From: a virus
DNA length: 64,000 nucleotides
Virus record (IMG/VR): IMGVR_UViG_3300023172_000016
Span: 26,914-90,913 of that record
Reading direction: 5' to 3' (one strand)
The position numbers and the translations under genes were made by a program. Below the pieces are notes generated by a model. That model worked only from the letters and a program-made list of their open reading frames with translations. It was not told the origin of the DNA and searched no databases. Shown here piece by piece: positions 31,652-41,701 of the stretch; position 1 is the first letter of the stretch, and each line of letters begins with the position of its first letter.

Positions 31652-32938
31652 TTATTGATTTGCAGATTCCTTTTGTTTAATCATTTCAGCTTTTTGTACA
31701 GCGGATTTCCTGAAGTAGTCTAAATTTTTTAAAATCCTGTCCTTTTCTTGGTTTGGCAGTGACGGGAAAAAGTCCATTTTTACTACCGCTTCAGTCTTTT
31801 CAAAAGCTACTTCCGGATTCCCAGTATGAAAAGCTGCAAGTGAGTATTCATCTAAAAGTCTCCATTGCCATATATCGGGCTCAACAAAAAGTATATCAGA
31901 GGTCCCCGGGTTCTTCACTGCCATATTACCGTATGTGAATGACATCACCCACCTTCCACGCTCTCTTAACTTTCTCATTGCATGGAAAACAGCCTCTAAC
32001 CTCTCCGGTCTATATTCCCAAGCTCTAGAATATGCTTGGATAACCTCATCCGGATGTCTCCCCAGCTGCTCTTTAATTTTACCAATCATGTACATTGAAT
32101 AGTATACCTCTTCTTCCCATCCACCGGCTTCAATTCTTCTTTCATAAGCGTCAATGGCTTTTAACTTTTGTCCGGAGTCACGGTAGCTTTGTGCAAGATA
32201 GAACATGTACCTTGCGTTATCTGGTTCATCTTCCAATGCTTTCTCAAGAATCTCTGCATCATTAGAGTATTTTTCTTCAAGTGAATTTGCTCTTTTTAAA
32301 GGACTAATATCAGCATCCACATGACATCTATCTGAGGGGATTTGATATTGAACCAGTTGCTCTTTTCCGGGAAGATCTAAATACTCGTGAAGAACCCCCT
32401 TATAAACCCAGTCCTGATCAGATCTCACAATCTGAGCACGGTGGTACTGAAGGTTATTTAACTTATAAAGAATTTGGTAGCAATCCACATCTTTAGTAAG
32501 TCCGTGAAATGGATTAATCGAGCTATCTGTTGCTTGAAAGGTATCATCAGCATCTATGATCCATCGATAGTCACACTTACCCTTTGCTAATTCCAAGCTC
32601 TCTGTGCGGTTTACTTCAAAGTTTACCCAGGGTCTTTCGTGTAATTCGCCCTCGATTCCGAGCTCTTCCATTGTGGAATTGATTTCATCTATTGTATTAT
32701 CAGAAGAACCTGTATCAACTATAACATAATATGAAATATAAGGAGCAACCTGGGTTAAGCACTTTCTAATAGTATCACCTTCGTCCTTGACAATCATTAC
32801 CAAACACATACTAATGCCTTGCAATGAGGTATCTACTGGTTTATTTTCCAAAGTAGGATTGGGTACTGCTTTTAGTTTAGGTGTTTTCTTTTTACTAGAA
32901 AGCTTGTTGGATTTTTTCCTCTTAGTTTTAGGTGCCAT
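31652..32938 (-). CDS. GT2 glycosyltransferase with TPR-type C-terminus
   Basis: A 428-aa protein. Residues 1-35 are lysine-rich and disordered. Residues 40-220 are a GT2 domain (SMCLVMIVKDEGDTIRKCL, VIVDTGSSDNTID, YRWIIDADDTF with the DxD motif). Residues 235-400 form helical TPR-like repeats (ARYMFYLAQSYRDSGQKLKA). This arrangement is typical of bacterial and phage GT2-TPR proteins that modify surface glycans or proteins. A TATAAATA box lies 24 bases upstream. Confidence 0.85.
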   Translation of the reverse strand: MAPKTKRKKSNKLSSKKKTPKLKAVPNPTLENKPVDTSLQGISMCLVMIVKDEGDTIRKCLTQVAPYISYYVIVDTGSSDNTIDEINSTMEELGIEGELHERPWVNFEVNRTESLELAKGKCDYRWIIDADDTFQATDSSINPFHGLTKDVDCYQILYKLNNLQYHRAQIVRSDQDWVYKGVLHEYLDLPGKEQLVQYQIPSDRCHVDADISPLKRANSLEEKYSNDAEILEKALEDEPDNARYMFYLAQSYRDSGQKLKAIDAYERRIEAGGWEEEVYYSMYMIGKIKEQLGRHPDEVIQAYSRAWEYRPERLEAVFHAMRKLRERGRWVMSFTYGNMAVKNPGTSDILFVEPDIWQWRLLDEYSLAAFHTGNPEVAFEKTEAVVKMDFFPSLPNQEKDRILKNLDYFRKSAVQKAEMIKQKESANQ

Positions 32939-32961
32939 AGAAACTTTTATAATGTAGTTTC

Positions 32962-32969
32962 TATTTATA
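32962..32969 (-). promoter_or_regulatory. T4-type late promoter box TATAAATA
   Basis: An exact TATAAATA, preceded by AG as in the other copies, 24 bases upstream of the GT2-TPR start codon. Confidence 0.6.
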
Positions 32970-32994
32970 CTAGATAAACTAGAAAAATTTCACC

Positions 32995-33699
32995 TTATCC
33001 CCGGGCTAGAGAGGTTATTCTTTCTAGAATTAGCTCGTCGTTTAATGTTAACGAAAAATCACCAACAGCCTTTATGTTCTTCCCACTTTTTCTAGCAACT
33101 AGGTCTATGGTTACATAACCAGTTTCATCATCAGGAAATTCCATAGCTTTTTTTGTCTCTTTGTCACAAATTGGATCAAACGAATTTCTGCTCATTCCAG
33201 AACCATTCCAATAAACTAAGGTAAGGTTGTCAAGCTTTCCGTCTAGCACCTTCACTACCTGATTCTCCCTTAGACATTCTATCTTTAGCGTAGATCCCTT
33301 CTTTTTAAATCTTGTAGAGAAGGTTATTAAGAAATATCCCCTTCCGTGTAGTAATCCAGGAATTGTGTTATTCTTAGCAGAAAATAGGGGAAGAGAACCC
33401 TGGAATCTGTGTCTTTTAAATCTGACTCCCAACTCCATTAATGATTTCTCCATTACTGATATAAGCTTATCAACATCAGTATTTGGCAGATCAAATACAA
33501 TATGTGGTTGTTTACCACCTATAATTTTAGGGGACTTTATATTAATATCAGAGAAGTACTTCAAGTAATTTAAAAGAACTTCCCAAATGGTATCTAACTG
33601 TTCCCTTTCAGACAGGTCTACCTTTTTCCTGTGATCCAATTCAGATTGTAGCTTTGAAAGAAAATCTTCAACTACTTTTTCGTTGTGGTGGGTACTCAT
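32995..33699 (-). CDS. Hypothetical protein (234 aa)
   Basis: A 234-aa alpha/beta protein with a helical N-terminus (VVEDFLSKLQSELDHRKK) and a beta-rich core (PHIVFDLPN, GYFLITFSTRF). It starts one base from the stop of the gene upstream. I recognise no family. Confidence 0.55.
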   Translation of the reverse strand: MSTHHNEKVVEDFLSKLQSELDHRKKVDLSEREQLDTIWEVLLNYLKYFSDINIKSPKIIGGKQPHIVFDLPNTDVDKLISVMEKSLMELGVRFKRHRFQGSLPLFSAKNNTIPGLLHGRGYFLITFSTRFKKKGSTLKIECLRENQVVKVLDGKLDNLTLVYWNGSGMSRNSFDPICDKETKKAMEFPDDETGYVTIDLVARKSGKNIKAVGDFSLTLNDELILERITSLARG

Positions 33700-33700
33700 T

Positions 33701-34120
33701 TTAATTCTTAATTCTTTTCCAGGAGTAATCTGTATCTAACTTAAAGTGCCCGTAGCATGGGAACTTATTTCCCCACTCTTTGGGTGAGACCAAACTAGCA
33801 AAAGTTTCTCCCTTCTTATTTTCATAGAGATATATCTCAGTTCCGATATGAGCCTCAAAGGACATAGAACAATTCCATACAAGTTCATTATCCTCAAACT
33901 CTCTCAATAGATCAGAGATTTGTTCTTTTATCTCCTCAGCTCTTTTACCAAATTTATGATTGGAATGGATGGCAGCTCTTTGTTTAAAAAGAGCTAGACC
34001 AGAAACATCTATTTTTGGAGACGATACAGAAGTAGCATAAGGTTTTAGGAAAGCATCATACTTTTCAGTACTTTCATCATAAACAATGCTATCAGGAAGC
34101 TTTTTCTTTCTTTCCTCCAT
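33701..34120 (-). CDS. DUF2452-like protein (139 aa)
   Basis: The preferred start is the ATG at 34120 (MEERKKKLPDSIVY); the open frame extends to 34144. The sequence has ALFKQRAAIHSNHKFGKRAE, then FEAHIGTEIYLYENKKGETF and LVSPKEWG, matching the DUF2452 pattern of a small beta domain found in bacteria and phages. Function is unknown. It overlaps the adenylate kinase-like gene by about 29 bases. Confidence 0.6.
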   Translation of the reverse strand: MEERKKKLPDSIVYDESTEKYDAFLKPYATSVSSPKIDVSGLALFKQRAAIHSNHKFGKRAEEIKEQISDLLREFEDNELVWNCSMSFEAHIGTEIYLYENKKGETFASLVSPKEWGNKFPCYGHFKLDTDYSWKRIKN

Positions 34121-34745
34121 CTTTAGGCTTATAAGGCAAACCAACTTTTTTTACTAACTGCTTATATACGGTTTCAATTTTCTTAGATGCGTTTACTTCA
34201 ACGAGCTTTCTGCTTTTCTTGTATTTCTTTACCAAAGGAAGCGTTTTTTTCCTATAGTCCATAAACCTTTTGGAAATGATCTCTTCGTCCTGGTCGTCTT
34301 TTCTGCCGCTATCCTTGGATCTTTTTATGATCCTCTCCTTTGACTTAGACTCGTCAACGTCCAAGTAAATAACATGATTTAAACCCAATCCCATTTTTCC
34401 CAAAAGAGAATCAAGAAGCTTAGCTTGTTTTAAATTTCTTGGAAACCCGTCTATAACAATACCCTTTTCTAAGTCAACATTACTTAATGCTTTTCTTAAC
34501 ATCCTAGCCATTATGCGATCGGGTATGAAATCTCCTCCCTCTACTATTTTCTTAAGTTCTTTGTCATCAGAATTCCTGATAAGGGCTCCAGTAGAAATGT
34601 GGCTAAAATCATTGCGGTCAACAAGTCTTTTAGATATGGTTCCTTTGCCCGATCCAGGTGGACCCAGAATCACAAGGATTTCCCCTTGCTTATCTGGTAT
34701 TTCCCTTTCGTTTATAAAATTTTCGAAGCTTTCAACTCTTTCCAT
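34092..34745 (-). CDS. Adenylate kinase-like NMP kinase with head-targeting-like N-terminus
   Basis: The ATG at 34745 is preferred over 34775, which would overlap nrdA. The protein begins MERVESFENFINEREI, a near-perfect version of the shared motif with an I-N-E site. The kinase domain starts at about residue 20: ILVILGPPGSGKGTISKRL (P-loop), HISTGALIR, GIVIDGFPRN and DVDESKSKERI. The LID region appears short. It would phosphorylate a nucleoside monophosphate. It is next to nrdA/nrdB, but the leader suggests virion packaging. Confidence 0.85.
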   Translation of the reverse strand: MERVESFENFINEREIPDKQGEILVILGPPGSGKGTISKRLVDRNDFSHISTGALIRNSDDKELKKIVEGGDFIPDRIMARMLRKALSNVDLEKGIVIDGFPRNLKQAKLLDSLLGKMGLGLNHVIYLDVDESKSKERIIKRSKDSGRKDDQDEEIISKRFMDYRKKTLPLVKKYKKSRKLVEVNASKKIETVYKQLVKKVGLPYKPKDGGKKEKAS

Positions 34746-34762
34746 TTTAATTGTTGATTTTT

Positions 34763-37237
34763 TTAAGATCCACAAGACAAGCAGTCATCAGGATTATCCA
34801 AGCTACATGATAAATCATCCATAGTTTGATCGGCTAATGCTTTTAATTCCTCGCTAGCTTGCTTGACTGGTTGCTCGACTACTTTAGGTTGTATCAATTG
34901 GACTTGTTCTGGTTTTTCCTTATACTTGCTTGTATCTATACCAAGACCGGAAAGAGCATCTACTGCAGCTTTAGTCCTTAAGTAATACATACCAGTTTTA
35001 AGACCCATCTTCCAAGAATGGAAGTGAGCAGCAGTTAGCTTGGCAGCATTTACACCTTCAATAAATAAATTGAGAGACTGAGATTGACAAATAAACTTAC
35101 CCCTATCTGCAGACATCTCAATTAAATCCTTCTGCTTGATCTCCCAAACAGTTTTGTAAATCTCCTTAATATCATCAGGTATGTTTGGTATATTTTGGAT
35201 TGATCCTTTATGGATAATAATCATGTTCTTCATGTCCTCATCCCAAAGTTCTAGGGAGATAAGATCTTTCACAAGATGCTTATTAATAATGACAAACTCA
35301 CCGCTTAGAGTTCTCCTAGTATAGATGTTGGAAGTAAACGGTTCAAACGCCTCGTTGTTGCCCATTATCTGTGCGGTAGATGCGGTAGGCATAGGAGCTA
35401 AAAGCAACGAGTTTCTAACACCATGCTTCATTACTTCTTTTCTTAGCTTTTTCCAATCCCATCTTCCAGAAAGATCCTCGTCATTAACCTGCCATAGATT
35501 AAACTGGAATTTACCTTCACTTAAAGGAGATCCCTCAAATGTTTCATAAGCACCAAATTTCTTAGCAAGATCCTTAGATGCAGTCATAGCTGCAAAATAG
35601 ATAGTTTCAAATATTTCAGAATTTGTTTTCCTAGCCTCCTCCGAAGTAAAAGGAATCCCCATAGATGCAAAAAGATCAGCAAGACCCTGGATACCTATAC
35701 CAATGGGTCTGTGCCTCATGTTGGATCTCTTTGTTTCTGGTGTAGGGTAGAAGTTAACGTCTATCACTTTATTCAAATTGATAGCTGTTTGGTAAGATAC
35801 ATCGTAAAGATAGTCATGGTCAACATCACATTTACCCCTCATGATCTTATTGGTCCTTGCGTCAGTTGATTTCAGGAACTTATTTACAGGGATTGAAGCA
35901 AGGTTACAAACTGCTTGTTCATCCTTATCTGTATATTCTATAATCTCACAACAAAGATTAGATGATTTAATAGTACCTAAATTTTGCTGGTTTGATTTTC
36001 TATTAGCAGAATCTTTGTAAAGAATGTAAGGTGTTCCAGTTTCAATTTGGGATTCTATAATCTTTCCCCAAAGTTCTCTAGCTTTAATTGTTTTCCTGGC
36101 CTTACCAGCTTTTTCCGCTGCAATATATTGCTCGTTAAATTCGTTCCCATAAACTTCATGTAGTCCAGGTACCTCTGAAGGAGAGAACAAAGACCACATT
36201 TCGTCTTTTTCCACCCTTTCCATGAATAGATCAGAAACCCACAAGGCTAAGAATAAATCTCTGGCTCTTCTTTCTTCCTTACCTGTATTTTTCCTTAGGT
36301 CCAGGAAATCTTCAACATCTGCATGCCATGGCTCTAGGTAGATAGCGAAAGATCCTTTTCTCTTACCACCACCTTGATCCACGTACCTGGCAGTCTCATT
36401 GTACACCTTAAGCATCGGAACAATACCGTTTGACTTACCGTTTGTTCCCCTGATGTAGGATCCTGTAGATCTAACATTATGAATTGCTAACCCAATACCA
36501 CCAGCATTTTGTGAGATCATGGCAACATCGGAAAGCGTTTTATAAATACCAGGAATTGAATCTTCCTGAACAGTCAAAAGGAAGCAAGAGGAAAGCTGTG
36601 GCTTCTTGGTCCCAGAATTGAAAAGCGTTGGTGTTGCATGTGTCATCATATGTGTAGAGAGAAGCTCATATGTTTTGAGGGCGTTCTTAATATCGTATCC
36701 CCAAATACCAACTGCAACACGCATGTACATGTGTTGTGGTGTTTCAGAAGGAATGCCATGCATTTTTAAGAGATAACTCTTTTCAAGGGTTTTGAATCCA
36801 AAGTATTCGAAGTTAAAATCACGGTCATGAATAATAGCGGAATCCAGCTTGGTCTTATTTTTCATTACCGCTTGATAGGTATCCTCGCCTATTAGACCAG
36901 CTGGTTTCCCAGTTTCTGGATCTACATAGGAATATAGATCCTCGATGGTCTCTGAGAATTTCTTCTTGGTAGATTTATGCAATCTTGAGATTGCGATCCT
37001 TGCAGCAAGAATTGAATAGTCAGGATGGCTTGGTATCATAGATGCAGCAGTCTCTGCAGCTAGATTATCGAGCTCCCCAGTTGAAATCCCATCATAAATA
37101 CCCGCGATGACCTTTTGAGAAATTCCCATCCAATCAACAAAATCGTTGTTCAGTCCATAGGTCATCTTTTTAACACGGTTGGAGATCTTGTCAAATCTAA
37201 CCGCTTCTTTGGTTCCGTCTCTCTTAGTTACGTACAT
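34763..37237 (-). CDS. nrdA: Ribonucleotide reductase class Ia, large subunit
   Basis: An 824-aa NrdA. There is an N-terminal ATP-cone (residues 1-90), then the barrel with [11 protein letters not shown] (active-site Cys), [12 protein letters not shown], and [18 protein letters not shown]. The C-terminus DDCLSCGS holds the CxxC pair that passes electrons from thioredoxin. It reduces ribonucleoside diphosphates. It is followed downstream by nrdB and works with the phage thioredoxin at 14174. Confidence 0.96.
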   Translation of the reverse strand: MYVTKRDGTKEAVRFDKISNRVKKMTYGLNNDFVDWMGISQKVIAGIYDGISTGELDNLAAETAASMIPSHPDYSILAARIAISRLHKSTKKKFSETIEDLYSYVDPETGKPAGLIGEDTYQAVMKNKTKLDSAIIHDRDFNFEYFGFKTLEKSYLLKMHGIPSETPQHMYMRVAVGIWGYDIKNALKTYELLSTHMMTHATPTLFNSGTKKPQLSSCFLLTVQEDSIPGIYKTLSDVAMISQNAGGIGLAIHNVRSTGSYIRGTNGKSNGIVPMLKVYNETARYVDQGGGKRKGSFAIYLEPWHADVEDFLDLRKNTGKEERRARDLFLALWVSDLFMERVEKDEMWSLFSPSEVPGLHEVYGNEFNEQYIAAEKAGKARKTIKARELWGKIIESQIETGTPYILYKDSANRKSNQQNLGTIKSSNLCCEIIEYTDKDEQAVCNLASIPVNKFLKSTDARTNKIMRGKCDVDHDYLYDVSYQTAINLNKVIDVNFYPTPETKRSNMRHRPIGIGIQGLADLFASMGIPFTSEEARKTNSEIFETIYFAAMTASKDLAKKFGAYETFEGSPLSEGKFQFNLWQVNDEDLSGRWDWKKLRKEVMKHGVRNSLLLAPMPTASTAQIMGNNEAFEPFTSNIYTRRTLSGEFVIINKHLVKDLISLELWDEDMKNMIIIHKGSIQNIPNIPDDIKEIYKTVWEIKQKDLIEMSADRGKFICQSQSLNLFIEGVNAAKLTAAHFHSWKMGLKTGMYYLRTKAAVDALSGLGIDTSKYKEKPEQVQLIQPKVVEQPVKQASEELKALADQTMDDLSCSLDNPDDCLSCGS

Positions 37238-37254
37238 GTCTTAGTGTTGTTTTT

Positions 37255-38238
37255 TTAGAAGTCTACGTCCATATCGAACGTGTTTTCGGAGGAATTCATC
37301 ACTCCAGCTTTTTGGTATTCACCAACCCTCTTCTCAAAGAAGTTTGTCTTTCCCTGTAATGAAATGTTTGCCATGAAATCGAATGGATTTTCTACGTTGA
37401 AAACTTTAGAACATCCTAGATCGACAAGCAATCTGTCTGCTACAAATTCAAGGTACTGCTTCATTAGATCAGCATTCATTCCAATCAGCTTAACTGGAAG
37501 TGACTCTGTAATGAATTCCTTTTCAATCTCAAGAGCACTAAGGATAATTTCCTTAATCCTTTCCTCTGAAACCTTGTTAGCAAGGTAATTGTTATGCAAA
37601 AGAACTGCAAAATCACAGTGCATTCCCTCATCCCTAGAAATCAATTCGTTTGAGAAGCTTAATCCGGGCATAAGACCTCTCTTCTTTAGCCAGAATATAG
37701 AACAGAATGATCCGGAAAAGAAGATACCCTCAACAGCAGCAAAAGCAACTAATCTTTCCTGAAAATGTTCAGACTCTACCCATTTCAAAGCCCAATCTGC
37801 TTTCTTCTTAACGGCAGGAATGGTATCGATTGCATTGAAAAGCTTTTTCTTTTCCTGTGGATCTGTGATATAGGTGTCAATCAGAAGTGAATATGTTTCA
37901 GAATGGATGTTTTCCATCATAATCTGAAACCCGTAGAAAAATTTTGCCTCAGAATATTGTACCTCTCTTACAAAATTCTCAGCCAGATTCTCATTTACGA
38001 TACCATCAGATGCAGCAAAGAAAGCAAGAACGTGCTTAATAAAATGTCTTTCGTTATCATTAAGTTTGTTCCTCCAGTCGTCAATATCTGCAGACAAATC
38101 AATTTCTTCTGCTGTCCAGATACACGCTTGTTGCTTTTTGTACATCTCCCAAATCTCCTGCTGTTCAATCGGGAAAATAACAAACCTGTTTGGGTTCTCT
38201 TGCAAAATCGGTTCCGGTAGCGAATAGTTCTCCTTCAT
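37255..38238 (-). CDS. nrdB: Ribonucleotide reductase class Ia, small subunit
   Basis: A 327-aa NrdB. Iron ligands are visible in [20 protein letters not shown]-type and [23 protein letters not shown]-type segments, and in [16 protein letters not shown] and [11 protein letters not shown]. The C-terminus ends with [10 protein letters not shown], the tail that docks on NrdA. It holds the diiron-tyrosyl radical. It starts 26 bases from the dUTPase-like gene. Confidence 0.95.
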   Translation of the reverse strand: MKENYSLPEPILQENPNRFVIFPIEQQEIWEMYKKQQACIWTAEEIDLSADIDDWRNKLNDNERHFIKHVLAFFAASDGIVNENLAENFVREVQYSEAKFFYGFQIMMENIHSETYSLLIDTYITDPQEKKKLFNAIDTIPAVKKKADWALKWVESEHFQERLVAFAAVEGIFFSGSFCSIFWLKKRGLMPGLSFSNELISRDEGMHCDFAVLLHNNYLANKVSEERIKEIILSALEIEKEFITESLPVKLIGMNADLMKQYLEFVADRLLVDLGCSKVFNVENPFDFMANISLQGKTNFFEKRVGEYQKAGVMNSSENTFDMDVDF

Positions 38239-38263
38239 AATTTAATACTTTCTTTTTTTTAGT

Positions 38264-38731
38264 TTAGTAATTGTTTGCCTGTCTTCGGCGGTTTTCCTCG
38301 TTCTTACTCATGTACATATTGTACATTTCCTCGGCTGTCATCCCTATTGAGGCGGCGTAGTTCATGAAAAAATGTAGCATATCTATAATCTCAAATTTGC
38401 ATTCTACCTTATCAGATTCCGAAAGGTCAGAAAATTTCAAATCGGAATATGTTGAGTACGCACTCTTCCATTTTTTCCATATTGCATTTCCACTACCATC
38501 TTTAATTCCACCTAAAGCATCAGTAGCTTCGTGGATCTCATCAATGAGAGCGTGATTGTTCATGTGCCAGAATTCCATGAGTTCTCTCAAAGACATTTCT
38601 TTGAAGTTGTACCCATACACATTTTCTTGCGTTTCTGCCTGGAGATTTAAGATGTCGCCTAGAGTATCTTTAGATTCGGGATAAAGATTTTCAATCTGTA
38701 GGTCCGAACATTGATTGTCGATATTTGCCAT
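38264..38731 (-). CDS. All-alpha dUTP/dCTP pyrophosphatase-like protein
   Basis: A 155-aa protein of the dimeric dUTPase/MazG-like all-alpha superfamily. The metal-binding pattern is in HALIDEIHEATDALGG and VECKFEIIDMLHFFMNYAAS, with WKKWK between, ending in YMSKNEENRRRQ. It would remove dUTP or dCTP, like T4 gp56. Its place beside nrdB fits nucleotide pool control. Substrate specificity cannot be read from sequence. Confidence 0.82.
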   Translation of the reverse strand: MANIDNQCSDLQIENLYPESKDTLGDILNLQAETQENVYGYNFKEMSLRELMEFWHMNNHALIDEIHEATDALGGIKDGSGNAIWKKWKSAYSTYSDLKFSDLSESDKVECKFEIIDMLHFFMNYAASIGMTAEEMYNMYMSKNEENRRRQANNY

Positions 38732-38782
38732 ATTTCTTTGTTAGAATAGTTTTTTAAAAGTCCCTTCCCGATTCTAGGTTTT

Positions 38783-38791
38783 TTATATATC
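38783..38791 (-). promoter_or_regulatory. GATATATAA promoter-like element
   Basis: A perfect copy 52 bases upstream of the dUTPase-like ATG, in the roughly 97-base gap after the polymerase N-half gene. Confidence 0.45.
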
Positions 38792-38828
38792 AAGTGGGTC
38801 CCTAGAGTGCGGTAATTTTAGGAAAATT

Positions 38829-40241
38829 CTATGTTAATTTTTTCAATTGTTTCTCCAACCCATCAATTTCTATCTGTAACTCAAGCATTCTCTTTTTGGT
38901 TGCTTTTCGTTTTGAGTATAAATCCTTAATTATTGTCTTGAGGATTGGACTTTCTTCATCGCCTCCAAAGAGAGCAGTGGAAGATGTTTTAACCCAGCCT
39001 TCCTTAGCTTCTCCAACATCCTTACCTAGTTTCCCTTTGTAAACCTCAGGGGAAATTCCCCATTGTACAATTGTGTTAGGATATAGCGAGGCAAAGTCAT
39101 AACAAGCAACCCATTCGTGAAGTCCCTTAATAGGTTCTTTAACATATCCACCAATGAACTTAACATGACTTTCTTCCTTCCTCTCATTTACAAACACTTG
39201 GTTTCTTTCAAGAAACTTCTTCAGCATCATAACTTCAGTAGCCCAAACGGGGGAAAGTGCCCTGCTGATCTCAACCCTATTTAAATTTGCGATTTTAAAA
39301 TAGGTTAGAAGAGTTTTAAGCTTGACATCTATATAATGGACTAGAGCACAGTCAATAACGTTGTAGAGTATGAATTTTGGAAAGTCAGACTGGTAAAGGT
39401 CCCTTAAAGAACCATCATATACAATCTTCTTTAATCCTGTAGCCTTCTCTGCTACATAGTCCAATCTATTGCTCTCCTTGATCTTAATTACGCGGTCCCA
39501 TTTTTTATAAATCTCCAGGTAATCGACCATTAATAGGTGCATTGGTAAATTATTTTTTCCAATAAGCCAATTGGCAGGAGATATAATCTTAGGGTCAATA
39601 CCTAGTCTCTTAGCACGATTGACAAGATAAGGCCAGTCATATCCAAACCAGTTCCATCCGGTAATCAATGGCATTTTAGGGGCCAACTTCTTAAAGAATG
39701 TGTAAAGCATGTCATATTCAGACTCGAATTGGTGGTATTTGAAAGACCACTCATCACCCATTGGTTCTAGGTATTCATTGGTTTTCTTATGAATGTCCGC
39801 TTGTTCTTTAGCACTTAATGGATCAAGACCTAGAATTATAGACTTACACTTATCTGTAGCAATACCAATTGATAGTACTTTATTCTTTGCATTTGCAGTA
39901 TCGAGAGAATCTCCCATTTCGTCGGTCATCTCAACCTCAATATCCACGAAGTACTTTTTAGGGATTTGGAAATCCCAAAGAGACTTGGTTAATTCTGGGT
40001 CTGCTTCTTCCAGAATTTGTACCATACGATATTTGTCATACTTCTGGGTCTTTACCTTTCTCACTGACATTCCATCCCACGATTCCCAGTCTTGCTCCCT
40101 CCTTCGGTCATTTGGAGAGCATTTTTCCCATATAAATCTTTCACTTTCGGGTACCGGAACATCGACAAAAATCAAATCACCGTCTTCAGAATATGATGAT
40201 ACCTTTAAGTAAGTTCCTTTATTTTCTATGTCTACTATCAT
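38829..40241 (-). CDS. 43: DNA polymerase family B, N-terminal half (split gp43)
   Basis: I place the start at ATG 40241 (470 aa); the longer frame to 40469 would run through the divergent plus-strand gene. It carries the proofreading exonuclease: ExoI YFVDIEVE, ExoII NWFGYDWPYLVNRA, ExoIII YNVIDCAL. Palm motif A CYDFASLYPNTIVQWGISPE follows. It stops in the first fingers helix (MLELQIEIDGLEKQLKKLT). Motifs B and C are in the 19749-20894 gene. No intein sequence or homing nuclease is visible at either break. Confidence 0.92.
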   Translation of the reverse strand: MIVDIENKGTYLKVSSYSEDGDLIFVDVPVPESERFIWEKCSPNDRRREQDWESWDGMSVRKVKTQKYDKYRMVQILEEADPELTKSLWDFQIPKKYFVDIEVEMTDEMGDSLDTANAKNKVLSIGIATDKCKSIILGLDPLSAKEQADIHKKTNEYLEPMGDEWSFKYHQFESEYDMLYTFFKKLAPKMPLITGWNWFGYDWPYLVNRAKRLGIDPKIISPANWLIGKNNLPMHLLMVDYLEIYKKWDRVIKIKESNRLDYVAEKATGLKKIVYDGSLRDLYQSDFPKFILYNVIDCALVHYIDVKLKTLLTYFKIANLNRVEISRALSPVWATEVMMLKKFLERNQVFVNERKEESHVKFIGGYVKEPIKGLHEWVACYDFASLYPNTIVQWGISPEVYKGKLGKDVGEAKEGWVKTSSTALFGGDEESPILKTIIKDLYSKRKATKKRMLELQIEIDGLEKQLKKLT

Positions 40242-40301
40242 GGAATAAAATTTGAGAGATATCAATGTGGTGGATACCAGGAAGATATATACAACATACT
40301 T

Positions 40302-40622
40302 ATGGAAGGCAGAGTCAAAAGTTTCGAGAATTTCCTTAATGAATATTACATTTCCGCAGCCCCTGGAAGTGTGGTTGTACCTGGCGAATGGTACAAGGAT
40401 AATGTTAATTCTAGAAACTACAGACCAGCATATACACAAACCCCACAAGTAGTGGATGCTATGTTCCAAAGTACAGATCTTTACAACTACCTAGACACCC
40501 TGGCGGAAGAGGATGAATTCAACGAAATGGTTAAAAGAGGGGAAGCTCCAAAAGAGGTGATTAAGTATGTTAAAAAAAGAATTCACGAGGAGCTTTCAGC
40601 TAACGCTAAAACCTCCGAATAG
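40302..40622 (+). CDS. Candidate head-packaged protein (106 aa)
   Basis: A plus-strand gene starting MEGRVKSFENFLNEYY, with the shared motif and an L-N-E cleavage-type site at residues 12-14. The rest is Pro/Tyr-rich up to residue 50, then helical. A GATATATA element lies 16 bases upstream on the same strand. It is followed 20 bases later by the amidase gene; the two form a plus-strand pair. Confidence 0.65.
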   Translation: MEGRVKSFENFLNEYYISAAPGSVVVPGEWYKDNVNSRNYRPAYTQTPQVVDAMFQSTDLYNYLDTLAEEDEFNEMVKRGEAPKEVIKYVKKRIHEELSANAKTSE

Positions 40623-40642
40623 AAAAATATCTGTGGACTATT

Positions 40643-41338
40643 TTGGATATAGTAAAACATCAACTCTTAGAAGGGGCTTATTACCAACAGCAGCATCCTA
40701 AGGATTCTATCTTCCTTCATGACTCCGGTGGACACTTTAGACCCGATTGGCTTATAGAATCTTGGGGAAGAGATAGGAAAAATTCAACTAACAAGATAAG
40801 AGCAGCCTCCGCATATGTAATAGGAGGTTTGGATCCAAGTGGAAGGGGCGACAAACAATATGATGGTGTTGTTTATAAAGCCTTTGAAGACGATATGTGG
40901 TCACACCATCTTTTTGTCAAGTCCAAGAGCAACACCTTTATGAATCAAAAAAGCATTGGTATAGAAATTTGCAACTACGGTCCTTTAATTAAAACGGATA
41001 GTGGGGATTTTTATACACACACAAACATAAAGGTTGATAAAAACCAGACTATTGAATTAGAATCCCCATTCAGAGGAAATCGATACTATCACGCATATAC
41101 ACCAGCACAAATAGATTCACTTAAGAATCTGCTTCTTAAACTTGCAAAGTATTATGAGATTAACCTTAAAAGAGGCTTACAAAAAGAGATTTCTAAATTT
41201 GGTGTTTATGGTGGGTTTGAGCTTTCAGATGATGCATTAAAAGGTGGACAAGGAGTTTGGTCTCACACTAATGTCAGAGTGGATAAATCCGGTAGTTTTC
41301 CACATCCAGATTTAGTTAGAATTATCCAATCCTTCTAA
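40643..41338 (+). CDS. N-acetylmuramoyl-L-alanine amidase (endolysin)
   Basis: A 231-aa amidase_2/PGRP-type enzyme. Zinc ligands fit His in SIFLHDSGGHF (residue 25), His in GVWSHTNVR and the later HPD. The Tyr and other conserved residues lie in ASAYVIGGL. It cleaves the bond between MurNAc and L-Ala and is the best lysis enzyme candidate in the window. There is no in-frame ATG near the beginning; TTG at 40643 is the likely start. It overlaps the convergent glycosylase gene by 27 bases. Confidence 0.88.
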   Translation: MDIVKHQLLEGAYYQQQHPKDSIFLHDSGGHFRPDWLIESWGRDRKNSTNKIRAASAYVIGGLDPSGRGDKQYDGVVYKAFEDDMWSHHLFVKSKSNTFMNQKSIGIEICNYGPLIKTDSGDFYTHTNIKVDKNQTIELESPFRGNRYYHAYTPAQIDSLKNLLLKLAKYYEINLKRGLQKEISKFGVYGGFELSDDALKGGQGVWSHTNVRVDKSGSFPHPDLVRIIQSF

Positions 41339-41701
41339 ATACATTCTTAATTTTTTATCCGATGGGGTGAAGTTAGTTTTTCCATCCACAAATATGTCCC
41401 AAGATTCCTTTCCATATTTTCCAATCCCCGGAAGATCTTCGACTTTTTCAAACCCCTCTACCCACTTTTGACTCATAGCTATTATTCTTTTGGATTTTAT
41501 GTTACCAAACCCTGTGGATCTAATGATCGGATAGATCTCTGAAGGATCCATTGATGAGCAAAACTCCGGGGATTTTATTTTGGAAAACACATTAGGTAGG
41601 ATTGCTCTTACTTGCTGATTAGTAGTCTGGTTTAATAGAATACAGGAAACAGACATTTTCCAAGGGCTGTCTAGATAATCTTCCTGTATAAGCCTCTCCA
41701 T
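41312..41701 (-). CDS. Small HhH-GPD DNA glycosylase
   Basis: A 129-aa member of the HhH-GPD superfamily (endonuclease III, MBD4-like). It has the SPWKMSVSCILLNQTTNQQV helix, the hairpin-helix-hairpin LPGIGKYGKES, and Asp in WDIFVDG as the likely catalytic acid. It lacks the iron-sulphur cluster and is much shorter than the usual 200 or more residues, yet the core appears complete. It would excise damaged or mismatched bases. It overlaps the gene upstream by one base (TAATG-type coupling). Confidence 0.75.
   Translation of the reverse strand: MERLIQEDYLDSPWKMSVSCILLNQTTNQQVRAILPNVFSKIKSPEFCSSMDPSEIYPIIRSTGFGNIKSKRIIAMSQKWVEGFEKVEDLPGIGKYGKESWDIFVDGKTNFTPSDKKLRMYLEGLDNSN

Noticed and set aside
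19749-40241. Split intein joining the polymerase halves
   Set aside because: Neither broken end has intein-type sequence; the coding ends are continuous fingers helices with short charged tails.
40242-40469. Extended N-terminus of the polymerase N-half
   Set aside because: The extension would run through the divergent gene at 40302-40622 and its promoter. The ATG at 40241 gives a normal family start.
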